The translations under genes and the position numbers were made by a program. 64,000 nucleotides of DNA from Microbacterium telephonicum. GTDB taxonomy: Bacteria > Actinomycetota > Actinomycetes > Actinomycetales > Microbacteriaceae. Below the pieces are notes generated by a model, which was not told where the DNA came from, ran no database searches, and saw only the letters and a list, made by a program, of their open reading frames with translations. Positions 43,013 through 51,612 of the stretch are shown here, piece by piece (position 1 is the first letter of the stretch; each line of letters starts with the position of its first letter). Location of the stretch: NCBI RefSeq assembly GCF_003651225.1, contig NZ_RCDB01000001.1:434001-498000 (forward strand). Reading direction: 5' to 3'.

Positions 43013-44616
43013 GACAGTTCCTTCCAGGAGGTGAGCCACCCGTCCAGCTCCGCGTCGACTCGGTCGGTGGTTTCGCTGGTGGGTGTGGGCCAGAGGGTGT
43101 CGAGGTCGGCGGGTGGGGTGGTGTCGGTGTCGCGGACGGGGGTGGTGAGGGCGTCGTCGGTTTGGAACAGGTCGTACTCCCACGGTGTGGAGGTCGCGAA
43201 GCAGTCGACGAGGTACGCGTACTGCCCGACATATGCGAGGAACTCGCCCTTCCGCAGCTGCCTGGCCATGTCGACGTGGGGTGCGGGCATGTTCAGCCGG
43301 GTGCGGAGTGCGTGTTGTTCTTGGGTGTTGGAGCGGAAGATGAACTTGTTCTCGATGTCGGCGGCGATCGAGTAGGCGAGGTTGCGTTCTTGGGAGTCGG
43401 CGTCGCCGACGGCGTCGAGGTCGCCCATCTTGTGGAGGATGACGATGTTGCTGATCCCGTAATGGCGGGACAGTTTCAGCCACTGCTGGTACATCTGCAG
43501 CGACGCGAGCGAGGTCATGTCCCGCCACCCTTCTTCGCGGATGACGTACCGGGTGCGGTGCGCGGACCGGTCCGACACGACCGCCTGGATCCACGCCGTC
43601 GTGCACACCTGCGTGAGCTGCGCGACCAGATCCCCGCGGGCGAACAGTTCGGAGGTGTCGACGACGACGATGGGGGCTTGGTCGTCGAACGACACCGTGG
43701 ACTCGTCTTCGAACAGCCCGGACAGGTCCCCGTCGACGAACCGGCGCAGCACGAACCGCGGCTGGACGGCCGCCTCGGCGAGCCGGAAGTCACCGGTCGC
43801 GTCCGCGGCGATCACCCCGAGCTGTTCATACACGCCGCGGAGGGTGGGGCGGTCGCCGGTGGCGGTGATGCACCGGTGGAGGGCTTCGTGGATGACGGCG
43901 TGTTCGACGGCGGTGAGCCTCGTGCCGCCGAGGGTCATCTGCACGAGGGAGATGAGGGTGGCGATGCGACGCTGTTTCACCATCTGCTCGTGCTGCTCGT
44001 CGGTGGTGCCGGTGCGGCGGGGTCCGCGGTCGAGGGGGTTGAGACGTGCAGTTGTGCCGCCGCCGAGACGGATGACGGTGCCGCCGGGGATCGCGTCGGC
44101 GACGACCACCCATTCCCCTTTCGCATCCGAGGGGACGACGGCCTGGTGTCCGAACGCGAGCGACCGGGTCACGAGCGTCTTCACCGTCGCGCTCTTTCCG
44201 GACCGGTATGCGCCGAGGACGAGGATGTTGGTGGAGAACGTGCCCCGGTCGGTGGTGTCGGCGTACGACTCCCAGGGCGAGAAGTGCCAGAGGGCGTCGG
44301 CGTTGAGGTCGACGCCGATGATGGGGCCGCGGTGGCCGAGGCCGCCGTCGGCGACGAACGGGTAGATCCCCGCCAGATGCTGCGACGTCGCCTGATGCAC
44401 CGGCACCCCCACCTTCGCCAGATTCCAGTACCCACCCGCGCTGATCCCGGGACCGAACGGGCCCGCAACGGCGGGCTCGGGAAGAGATCGTTCTTTGCGG
44501 GTGCGGTGGGGTGTGGTGTCGGTGCGTTCACCGGTGCGGGTCTGCTGGTGCAGGGCGCGGCGGTCCTTCCGGGAAAGTCCACCGGGTTCGAAGGAGAACG
44601 AGGAGCGGCCCATCAC
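43009..44616 (-). CDS. VirB4/TraC-like conjugation ATPase
   Basis: 535 residues. The P-loop is in ILVLGAYRSGKSATVKTLVT, with Walker B APIVVVDTSELFARGDL and a later VIREEGWRDM and IVILHKMGDLDAVGDADS segment, as in VirB4-type ATPases. It powers assembly of the DNA transfer channel at the inner membrane. It lies next to SCO6880, overlapping it by 4 bases. Confidence 0.88.
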   Translation of the reverse strand: MMGRSSFSFEPGGLSRKDRRALHQQTRTGERTDTTPHRTRKERSLPEPAVAGPFGPGISAGGYWNLAKVGVPVHQATSQHLAGIYPFVADGGLGHRGPIIGVDLNADALWHFSPWESYADTTDRGTFSTNILVLGAYRSGKSATVKTLVTRSLAFGHQAVVPSDAKGEWVVVADAIPGGTVIRLGGGTTARLNPLDRGPRRTGTTDEQHEQMVKQRRIATLISLVQMTLGGTRLTAVEHAVIHEALHRCITATGDRPTLRGVYEQLGVIAADATGDFRLAEAAVQPRFVLRRFVDGDLSGLFEDESTVSFDDQAPIVVVDTSELFARGDLVAQLTQVCTTAWIQAVVSDRSAHRTRYVIREEGWRDMTSLASLQMYQQWLKLSRHYGISNIVILHKMGDLDAVGDADSQERNLAYSIAADIENKFIFRSNTQEQHALRTRLNMPAPHVDMARQLRKGEFLAYVGQYAYLVDCFATSTPWEYDLFQTDDALTTPVRDTDTTPPADLDTLWPTPTSETTDRVDAELDGWLTSWKELS

Positions 44617-46115
44617 CGCATCCCCAACCCGACGGGCAGCGCGTTGACCATGAGCGCTTCGGCTTGCTGGCAGTACAGGATCTGCCCCTCCATCCCGGCG
44701 CGCGACAGCGCGTTGCGGGCACCGGCGATCGCCGCATCCAGCTGTTCCTCGGTGGGGGCGGTGATGGTGAGGTAGCCGCCGTACCGGAACTCGCCGTGAC
44801 CTTCGACGATCTCCTGCTCCTGCTTCTCCAACGCGTCCCAGTCCGCCGCGTCCGCCGCCGACCCGTCCGCACCCCGCTTCGCGCGGAGGTGCTCGTTACC
44901 GCGCCACACCTTCTTCTCATCCCGGATCCGCTTCAGCGCCCGATTCACCGGCACCGGGGTCAGAACGATCGAGAAGATATGGGAGACCGCTTCGCCCGTG
45001 CCGGGGTGGCGGGCGAACACCAACGGCGACACGAACCCGACCGGAGCGTCCGAACGCGGCCATTCGTGGATCCACATCGTCGAATGCGCACCCGAATCGG
45101 TGAGCACGACACCATTGCGGCCTTTCGGTTCCTCCAGATACATGGGGCCGATCCCGGCCGGGTCGACGCCCTCCTGAAGCGCGCCGGTGCGGTTCTGCAC
45201 GGTCGCGGCGAAGTCCGGGTCGAACGCCACCCGAGCGAGGGCGGCGACCTGACGCGGGTTCAGCCAGGACCGCACCCGGATGCGGGCGGCGTGGAGCGCG
45301 TCGGCGAGGTTGCCGGCTTCGATGGTCGCGAGGGTGATGATCGCGTCGCGCCCGCCACCGAGGGACTTCAGCTGTGCGCCGAGGGCGACGAGATCGAGGG
45401 TGAAGGTGAGGTAGTTGCGGTGCGCGACCGCGAACCGCTCCGACCGGTCCATCACCGCCGCATAGTTCGCCGCGACGGGGGAGTCTCCGTCGAGGTGCTG
45501 GCGGGTGCGGACCGTGTCGTAGTGGTCGCGGGCGGGGCGGATCGTGGTGGGCAGGGTCCGCTCCTGCAACGTCACCCGCTTTACCCCCGGCCGCTGCGTG
45601 AACGACGCCAGCACCCGCGACCACTGCTGGGCGAGGTCGTACCGTTCGGGGGAGTCGTGCATCAAGAACCCCTGCACCTCGAGCTCCGCCGTCACCGACA
45701 CAGTCCGGTCGTGCGGGTTGTACACGCACGCCATCCCGCCCGACTCCCACAACTGGATCGACGCCCGCACCCCCGGCAGGTTCAACGTCCCCTCCAGCCG
45801 AGGTGCCTCAGGCCGGAACTTCTGCTCCGTCGCACCCGCGACATGTCGCAGCTGCTTCATCACCCACAGGCCCGCCATCTTCGGCGCCGACACCCCATGC
45901 CAGGTCGCGACCGACGCGCCACCCAGCAGCAGGTAGAGAGGGGCGGTGTAAACGAGGCCGAGGGGTCCGAACCGGTTCACCCCGATCAGCACCGTCGCCG
46001 CCGCGGCGGCAAGGAACGCCAACTGCCACGGGTCCATCCCGAGCACGATGCCCTGCCGGGACCGGCGGGGAAGACGCACCGGACGGTGCGGGTCAGAGGC
46101 GGTCGTGCTGCTCAT
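44613..46115 (-). CDS. SCO6880-family conjugation protein
   Basis: 500 residues. Two membrane helices are at the N-terminus (WQLAFLAAAAATVLIGVNRF, LVYTAPLYLLLGGASVA). The cytoplasmic domain follows with LNLPGVRASIQLWESGGMAC and ITAPTEEQLDAAIAGARNAL. It matches the SCO6880 family of the Streptomyces/actinobacterial transfer machinery and is thought to be a VirB4-associated scaffold. Start and stop overlap both neighbours by 4 bases. Confidence 0.9.
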   Translation of the reverse strand: MSSTTASDPHRPVRLPRRSRQGIVLGMDPWQLAFLAAAAATVLIGVNRFGPLGLVYTAPLYLLLGGASVATWHGVSAPKMAGLWVMKQLRHVAGATEQKFRPEAPRLEGTLNLPGVRASIQLWESGGMACVYNPHDRTVSVTAELEVQGFLMHDSPERYDLAQQWSRVLASFTQRPGVKRVTLQERTLPTTIRPARDHYDTVRTRQHLDGDSPVAANYAAVMDRSERFAVAHRNYLTFTLDLVALGAQLKSLGGGRDAIITLATIEAGNLADALHAARIRVRSWLNPRQVAALARVAFDPDFAATVQNRTGALQEGVDPAGIGPMYLEEPKGRNGVVLTDSGAHSTMWIHEWPRSDAPVGFVSPLVFARHPGTGEAVSHIFSIVLTPVPVNRALKRIRDEKKVWRGNEHLRAKRGADGSAADAADWDALEKQEQEIVEGHGEFRYGGYLTITAPTEEQLDAAIAGARNALSRAGMEGQILYCQQAEALMVNALPVGLGMR

Positions 46116-47611
46116 GGGGTTCTCCTTCCACCAGGCCGAACCGGCGGAGACGACGACGAAGGCGCGGATGCGGGCCGCGGCGCGGGCGGCGCCGCACTAC
46201 GGATCGGGGTCGGCGACGGAGCTGAACCCTGAGGGGTAGGTCCACCTGTCGGCCCGCCGGTCGCGGCCGGCCCAGTCGGACGTCCAATTGCCGGCGCGCC
46301 AGCTCCGGCCACGCCCGACGATTGGGCCCCGGCCATAGGCGCACTAGGTCGGGGTGCCGATGCGCTGCCGCTGCGGGAGGCGATGCCGGCGGGCGTCGCG
46401 CCCAGCCGGGTCGGGATCGCGATCGCAGTGTGGCCGCCGCTGCGCGCCATCCGACCGGCGTGGGAGAGGGCGCCAGATCCGACGCCGTCGGCGGCGACGG
46501 CGCCGACGAAGCTGAACAGCCCGAAGATCGCGAACGGCGCGAACGCGACCAGCACCAGCCCCACCAGCAGCGGCCAGGACTGCGGATCCCATATCGTCGA
46601 CACCCCCGCCAGTCCATTCACGATCAACGTCACGAACCCGATCGTCAGCGGGCCGGTCAGGAGGAGGACCACGACGGCGGACACGTATCGGACCACCCAC
46701 TGCGGGCCGATGCCGCGGACGGGGAAGATCATCCACGCGACGGGGCCCACCATGATCAGCGCGGCAAGGACGATGTTCCGGAACGCGAACACCAGCATCA
46801 GCAGCAGCATCGAGACCATCAGCAGCCCGTGGATCAGGAATCCGAAGAAGTAGTTCGCCGACCCACCTGCCCACATCACCTTCTGCAGTGTCGCGAACAA
46901 CTCCCACGGGCCCTCGCGATTCATCACGTACCAGGTCAGCTCGTCGACACTGTTGAGCACGTGCCCCGTAACCCAGAGGGTGAGTGGGACGGCGGGGATC
47001 GCGATGAAGCAGCGCACGACCGCGCCAACCAGCTCGGACCGGTCACCGGACACGACGGCTGCCGTGACTGCCCAGACCATCGCGATGAACAGCACGATCA
47101 GCACGGCCCAATTCCAGAACGACCACTCACCGACGGCCGCGGACCACAACGTCGTCGACGTGTCGAACCTCATCGCGTCCGCGACGGTGAACATCATCCC
47201 CATCGCCGCTAGCGCGATGCCGCGACCGGCGTTCTCGAAGGTCACGCACACGACGTCACCGATCGAGCATCCATAAGCCACCGTCGCGGGTTTACCTCCG
47301 GCCGATTGGATTGCCTGAGCATGACCCTCGTAGGTGGTGCACACCGTGGTCTTGGCGCCGCCCACGATCACGCCGAGATAGCAGGAGAGAGCCTTGACGT
47401 CCGACGGCTTCTCAGGCGTGCAGGTGATCTGATTGCTGGTTTCGCGGCAGGTGACGGGGTAGGCGGGTGCGGACCAGGTCTGTCCGGTGACGTCGACTGC
47501 GGCCGGGCGGGGCGACGTCGCCTCGGCGGCGTGGGCGGTGGTGGGCGCGCCGATGCCGGCCAGCAGGCCGAGCAGGATCCCGAGGATCAGGGTGGCGCGC
47601 CGGGTGTTCAT
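46112..47611 (-). CDS. TrbL/VirB6-like membrane protein
   Basis: 499 residues. A signal peptide (LILGILLGLLAGIGAPTTAH) is followed by a Cys-bearing extracytoplasmic part (YPVTCRETSNQITCTPEK), then at least six membrane helices (NWAVLIVLFIAMVWAVTAAV, GLLMVSMLLLMLVFAFRNIV, VVVLLLTGPLTIGFVTLIVN). It ends in a long proline/serine/alanine/glycine-rich cytoplasmic tail. TrbL/VirB6 proteins form part of the transfer channel. The ATG overlaps the preceding TGA (TGATG). Confidence 0.88.
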   Translation of the reverse strand: MNTRRATLILGILLGLLAGIGAPTTAHAAEATSPRPAAVDVTGQTWSAPAYPVTCRETSNQITCTPEKPSDVKALSCYLGVIVGGAKTTVCTTYEGHAQAIQSAGGKPATVAYGCSIGDVVCVTFENAGRGIALAAMGMMFTVADAMRFDTSTTLWSAAVGEWSFWNWAVLIVLFIAMVWAVTAAVVSGDRSELVGAVVRCFIAIPAVPLTLWVTGHVLNSVDELTWYVMNREGPWELFATLQKVMWAGGSANYFFGFLIHGLLMVSMLLLMLVFAFRNIVLAALIMVGPVAWMIFPVRGIGPQWVVRYVSAVVVLLLTGPLTIGFVTLIVNGLAGVSTIWDPQSWPLLVGLVLVAFAPFAIFGLFSFVGAVAADGVGSGALSHAGRMARSGGHTAIAIPTRLGATPAGIASRSGSASAPRPSAPMAGAQSSGVAGAGAPAIGRPTGPAATGGPTGGPTPQGSAPSPTPIRSAAPPAPRPASAPSSSSPPVRPGGRRTP

Positions 47612-47907
47612 CAGAATCCGAAGTCGAAGTTGATGAACCACTGGAACAGGCCGGATGCGGCGCCGACGACCGCGCAGGCGATGAAGATCCACATGATGTT
47701 CTCGCCCGCCCAGGTCCGCATCCGATCGGACGCGAGTCCGCGGAAGGCGAGTGAGCAGCCGGCGAGGATCAGCATGATCAGCAGCACGATCAGCGCTGTC
47801 GCGAGAACGTACGAGGCGATCACTTGCACGCCTTGTAGCCATGGTGCGCTGAAGTCGGGATCGATGTCGGGGACGTCGACATCCAGTGGATGGATCGAGT
47901 GGAACAT
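47611..47907 (-). CDS. Small two-helix membrane protein of the transfer operon
   Basis: 98 residues with two membrane helices (ASYVLATALIVLLIMLILAG and NIMWIFIACAVVGAASGLFQ). It is of pilin/TrbC-like size in the transfer cluster, between the M23 and TrbL genes. A structural channel role is inferred from position only. Confidence 0.65.
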   Translation of the reverse strand: MFHSIHPLDVDVPDIDPDFSAPWLQGVQVIASYVLATALIVLLIMLILAGCSLAFRGLASDRMRTWAGENIMWIFIACAVVGAASGLFQWFINFDFGF

Positions 47908-47915
47908 GGGATCTC

Positions 47916-48539
47916 CTATCTCAGGGGGAGGCCGAGGGTGGCCATGAACGGTTCGGGGTCGATCGCGACCCCACGCACTTGCACCTCGTAATGCAGGTGA
48001 CAGCCCGACGACTTGCCGGTCGACCCCTCCAACCCGAGGACGGTCCCGGCGGTCACCTGTTGACCGACTCCGACCAGCAGCGAATCCCACTGCATATGGC
48101 CGTAGAGGGTGACGACCCCGCCGCCGTGGTCGATGCGGACGGTGTTGCCCCACCCCGGCATCGGGCCGGCGTTGATCACCCGGCCGGGACCGGCCGCGTA
48201 GATGGGGGCACCGCAGGGCTGGTCCATGTCGTATCCGAAGTGGTTCGCGGGGCAGATCGCGCAGTTCTTCACCGGGTGGTACCCGAACCCGCGACCCGTC
48301 GAATACGACCCGGCCAGCGGATATCCCCAGTCGCCGACCACCGTCGGCATCGCCGCATCCGTCCCCGCGGCTTTGACCGTGAGGTCGGTGGTCGCCGAAC
48401 CCGCGAGGGCGAGCGGGACCATCACGAGCGGCGCGAGGATCAGCCCGCACAGCAGCGCGAGACACAGCAGCACCGCGGTGACTGCTTTCCGGCCGGTCCT
48501 CGTGTTCGCGAGGGCAGTGACTGCGGCCGGGGCTCCCAT
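47916..48539 (-). CDS. M23 (LytM-type) cell-wall peptidase
   Basis: 207 residues. One membrane helix (TAVLLCLALLCGLILAPLVM) anchors a LytM domain with NHFGYDMDQ (H-x3-D), YGHMQW and SSGCHLHYEVQV (H-x-H). All four metal ligands are present. It would open the cell wall for the conjugation channel. Its start lies 2 bases after the stop of the gene upstream. Confidence 0.92.
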   Translation of the reverse strand: MGAPAAVTALANTRTGRKAVTAVLLCLALLCGLILAPLVMVPLALAGSATTDLTVKAAGTDAAMPTVVGDWGYPLAGSYSTGRGFGYHPVKNCAICPANHFGYDMDQPCGAPIYAAGPGRVINAGPMPGWGNTVRIDHGGGVVTLYGHMQWDSLLVGVGQQVTAGTVLGLEGSTGKSSGCHLHYEVQVRGVAIDPEPFMATLGLPLR

Positions 48540-48540
48540 C

Positions 48541-49287
48541 TCAGCCCTCCACAGGCTCCGTGAAGTACCGCACCACCTTGCAGTCCCCAGCCCGCTGGGG
48601 AGAATCCGGAGTCGGCACCGACTCCGGACCACACAGCACCTGCACGCTCACGCGCACCTGCTCCGTGTACGACGACTCGGCCCCAGAACCGTCCGTCTGC
48701 GTGAACACCATCTCCACATCCGCAGTCCCGATGCGCATGTCCCCCGACGCGTCCTCCGGCGCCGCCGACAACACCACATCCCCCGGAACAGACCCCGCCA
48801 CACGCCCCGTCTGCGACGCCATCTGATCCCACATCTCCTGCGGAAACACCACCGCATGCCGCAACTCCAGCTGCGCAGCAGCGAGCTCATCCTGGCGGTC
48901 GGTCTGGCTCGCGTATCGAGTGTCAGGGGTGAACCAGGTATCGAGATAACCGACCCACTCATCGCGGGACGACAGCGTTGTGTCCAGTGTCGTAACCGCC
49001 GACAACGCGGCACGCACGTACTCCTCCGCGTCTGTCGTCACCGGCTCCGGAACCCACCCCGACTCTGAGGCGGACGAATCCACAACGGCACCGCCCGGCT
49101 CGACCGGACTCGAGGACGGCGTCCCGGACGGGGGAGTCGCCGTGCCGCTGTCGGGAGCGGTCGGGGAGGGTGAAGGGCTACCGATCGCCACGTTCACGAT
49201 CAGCGCCACAATGCCGGCCAGGAGCACGACGCCGCCGACGATCGCCCACACCAGACCCGCGCGGCGAGGACCCTGACGAGACATCAT
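48541..49287 (-). CDS. TcpC/VirB8-like membrane protein
   Basis: 248 residues. One N-terminal membrane helix (AGLVWAIVGGVVLLAGIVAL), a Ser/Pro-rich linker and an extracytoplasmic domain (EEYVRAALSAVTTLDTTLSS, SYTEQVRVSVQVLCGPESVP) fit the VirB8/TcpC type. It is first in the minus-strand transfer operon. The 337-base gap upstream should hold its promoter; no clear one was identified. Confidence 0.75.
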   Translation of the reverse strand: MMSRQGPRRAGLVWAIVGGVVLLAGIVALIVNVAIGSPSPSPTAPDSGTATPPSGTPSSSPVEPGGAVVDSSASESGWVPEPVTTDAEEYVRAALSAVTTLDTTLSSRDEWVGYLDTWFTPDTRYASQTDRQDELAAAQLELRHAVVFPQEMWDQMASQTGRVAGSVPGDVVLSAAPEDASGDMRIGTADVEMVFTQTDGSGAESSYTEQVRVSVQVLCGPESVPTPDSPQRAGDCKVVRYFTEPVEG

Positions 49288-49525
49288 CTCGAGTCCTCCC
49301 TACCGTCGCGCCGCCACTGAACCCGGCCGCTTCCGTCGTGATGGGGCCCGATGCTAGCCACGGCACCAACGATGGTGCAGGACAGATCGGCACGTCTGTG
49401 GATAACTCTCGAGATCCCAGACGCGGTAGGAGAGAAACCATACGACCGGGAAGAAACCCAGTCTGTAGGCCATTCGGGGGACAGCGTGACGCCGCCGCGA
49501 GGTGCGGTGCGAGGAACGCTGGCCG

Positions 49526-49556
49526 TTGACATGAGTGGATACTACAGCGCTACACT
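49526..49556 (+). promoter_or_regulatory. Possible promoter for the HTH gene at 49625
   Basis: TTGACA (49526-49531) and TACACT (49551-49556) are separated by 19 bases, a little long but plausible for a vegetative promoter. They lie about 70 bases before the GTG at 49625. Confidence 0.4.
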
Positions 49557-49624
49557 TCCGATGTGTACCCCTAAATTATCCACTTTGCTGGACGAGCGCA
49601 CCCGGCACGGGAGACAATGATCCC

Positions 49625-49942
49625 GTGCCTCGATACACCCGCCCCGTGAACAGCGAACACGCGGAGGACCCCATCGACGCTCTCGGCAACCGGGTCAGAG
49701 CCATGATCATCGGCTACCTGCGCGAACACCCCGACGCCACCCGCGCGGAGATCGCCGCTGCGCTCGACATCATCCCGCCGACGGTGTCCAAGGCCCTCGT
49801 TAAGCTAATCGAGCACGAGCTCGTGGTCGCCGATCCTCCACGCGAGGTCGCAACGCGCGGGCAGTGGGTGCGGTATCGGGTCAACGCTCCCGCCGTCAGT
49901 GAGCTCTATCTGCAGCTGGGTCAGGTCATCGGCGAGGTGTAG
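49625..49942 (+). CDS. Winged-helix (ArsR/MarR-like) regulator
   Basis: 105 residues. NRVRAMIIGYLREHPDATRA, EIAAALDIIPPTVSKALVKL and EHELVVADP-type wing give a winged HTH that starts with a short N-terminus. It reads away from the transfer operon and may repress it. The GTG start has GGGAGA upstream with long spacing. From 49943 to 50231 I see no gene. Confidence 0.75.
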   Translation: MPRYTRPVNSEHAEDPIDALGNRVRAMIIGYLREHPDATRAEIAAALDIIPPTVSKALVKLIEHELVVADPPREVATRGQWVRYRVNAPAVSELYLQLGQVIGEV

Positions 49943-50231
49943 CGCCGCCCAGACTCTGAAGTCTGATTGGTGCGCGTCGCTCAACGGGCGCCCATTGCCC
50001 AACGCCTAAACGCGAGGCCCATTCCCAATCCGTTGTGGCCCGTTCAGAAGCGTTCGTCACCGCGCAAGCGTTCAGGGACGGCAAAGGTGCTTGCCACGGA
50101 CTGGGTGCGCCCGGTGGCGCTTGATTCGACAATCCCCTCGAGCACGTCGATGACGTGGCACGCCATATCGGCCGATTCCACGCGTAGTCAGGGACCTTGC
50201 GAGGGTTGAACACGTACTTCGAGAGGACCGT

Positions 50232-50609
50232 CGTGACGGTGCGGCGATCGTCAACACTGCGTCGGTAGCCGCCACGAACGGTCTCCCGAACCGCGCTCTA
50301 TACAGCGCGACGAAGGGGGCGGTCATCGCGCTCACCCATGCGATGGCCGCTGATCACCTATCCGATGGCATCCGCGTCAACGCCGTCGCACCAGGTAGGG
50401 CCGACACGCCCTGGGTGCTGCGCCTCCTCTCCGCCTCGGATGACCTTGTCGCCACCACGGCGAACCTGCGTGGACGGCAGCCGATGGGGCGGCTCGTCAC
50501 CGCAGAGGAGGTCGCCTTCGCCATTTCGAATCTCGCCTCGCCTCTCGCCGGATCGACGACGAGAACCGTGTTCACCGTCGACGGGGGACTGACAACGCTG
50601 CGCAAGTGA
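50232..50609 (+). pseudogene. C-terminal remnant of a short-chain dehydrogenase/reductase
   Basis: The frame reads DGAAIVNTASVAATNGLPNR, then ALYSATKGAVIALTHAMAAD with the catalytic YxxxK, then VNAVAPGRADTPWVLR and a normal end (AGSTTRTVFTVDGGL). The NAD-binding N-terminal 100 or so residues (TGxxxGxG and NNAG) are absent. No start is present in the remaining frame before the catalytic Tyr. It lies just before the rhamnose genes and was probably cut when the element border formed. Confidence 0.75.
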
Positions 50610-50725
50610 GGGTGCACGTTGGTCGTCGCGCGATGACGCCTTCCTGGAAACGATGAGTGCACGGTCGAGTGTGATTTGATCCGGCCCGCGGCGTCCTCAC
50701 AGTCGGTGCGCTGCGCCAGCATGGT

Positions 50726-50737
50726 TGAAACGATTCA
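50726..50737 (+). promoter_or_regulatory. LacI-type operator before rhaD
   Basis: TGAAACGATTCA is a near-perfect palindrome with the central CG typical of LacI-family sites. It lies 56 bases before the rhaD start. The core GAAACGAT occurs again at 50647-50654, exactly 80 bases away, which would allow looping. No LacI gene is in the window. Confidence 0.45.
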
Positions 50738-50792
50738 GCATTCGGGCTGCACGCAACCACTGGCGCAAGCCCCCGTGAAAGGACAACCGGCG

Positions 50793-51611
50793 ATGACGAC
50801 GCGACCGACGATCGAGGAGTATCTCGCGAACATGGGTGCCGGTGGCGCCCGGATCTGCGAGATCGACGCGAGCGAGGCCGGTGCCGGCAACATCTCGATC
50901 TGCGTCGACGAGCTACCGCGGGTGCGGGAGGTGTTTCCGATCTCGGAGCGCATCCAGCTGCCCCTGCCCGCCCACAATCTCGCCGGCCGCACTCTGCTGG
51001 TGACCGGGTCGGGACGCCGGCTGCGGCAGATCTCCGAGGACCCGGTGGCCGCGATCGGCGCGGTGATCGTGGACGCGGACGGTGTCCACGCGGAGATGCT
51101 CACGAGCCCGCGGCGCGCGTTCGAGAAGCTGACGAGCGAGTTCAACTCCCACCTGGGCGTGCACGACGACCAGGTGGGACGGCGGAACCTGCCGTTCCAC
51201 GCGGTGGTGCATGCGCAGCCGCCGCACCTGACGCACCTGAGCCACATTCCGGCGTACCGGTCGGACCGGGCGATGAACACGGCGATCCTGCGGTGGGAGC
51301 CGGAGTCGATCGTCGCGCTGTCGCAGGGCATCGGGGTGCTGGAGTTCATGGTCCCCGGCTCGCCGCAGTTGATGGAGGCGAACGTGGCCCGGCTGCGGGA
51401 GTTCGAGATCGTGCTGTGGTCCAAGCACGGCACCATGTCCCGCTCCGACGTGTCGGTCACCCGCGCGGTCGACCGGGTCGAGTATGCCGAGACCGGCGCG
51501 AAGTACGAGTACATGAACGTGCTCGCCGGTGGGAAGGGCGAGGGACTGCTGCCGGAGGAGATCCGCGCCGTCGCCGACGCGTTCGGCATCCAGTCGCCCT
51601 GGCTGTCCTGA
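50793..51611 (+). CDS. rhaD: L-rhamnulose-1-phosphate aldolase
   Basis: 272 residues, the length of E. coli RhaD. Class II aldolase features are present: EAGAGNISICVDELPR (substrate loop), LLVTGSGRRLRQIS, the zinc histidines in FHAVVHAQPPHLTHLSH (H-A-H-type), and a late VLWSKHGTMSRSD. It splits L-rhamnulose-1-phosphate into glycerone phosphate and L-lactaldehyde. It is first in the operon with the kinase and the lactaldehyde reductase. The isomerase and transporter are not in the window. Confidence 0.93.
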   Translation: MTTRPTIEEYLANMGAGGARICEIDASEAGAGNISICVDELPRVREVFPISERIQLPLPAHNLAGRTLLVTGSGRRLRQISEDPVAAIGAVIVDADGVHAEMLTSPRRAFEKLTSEFNSHLGVHDDQVGRRNLPFHAVVHAQPPHLTHLSHIPAYRSDRAMNTAILRWEPESIVALSQGIGVLEFMVPGSPQLMEANVARLREFEIVLWSKHGTMSRSDVSVTRAVDRVEYAETGAKYEYMNVLAGGKGEGLLPEEIRAVADAFGIQSPWLS

Positions 51612-51612
51612 C

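Noticed and set aside
43162-46232. Two long plus-strand frames opposite the VirB4-like and SCO6880 genes
   Set aside because: Shadow frames: they lie entirely opposite recognised conjugation genes, with no motifs of their own.
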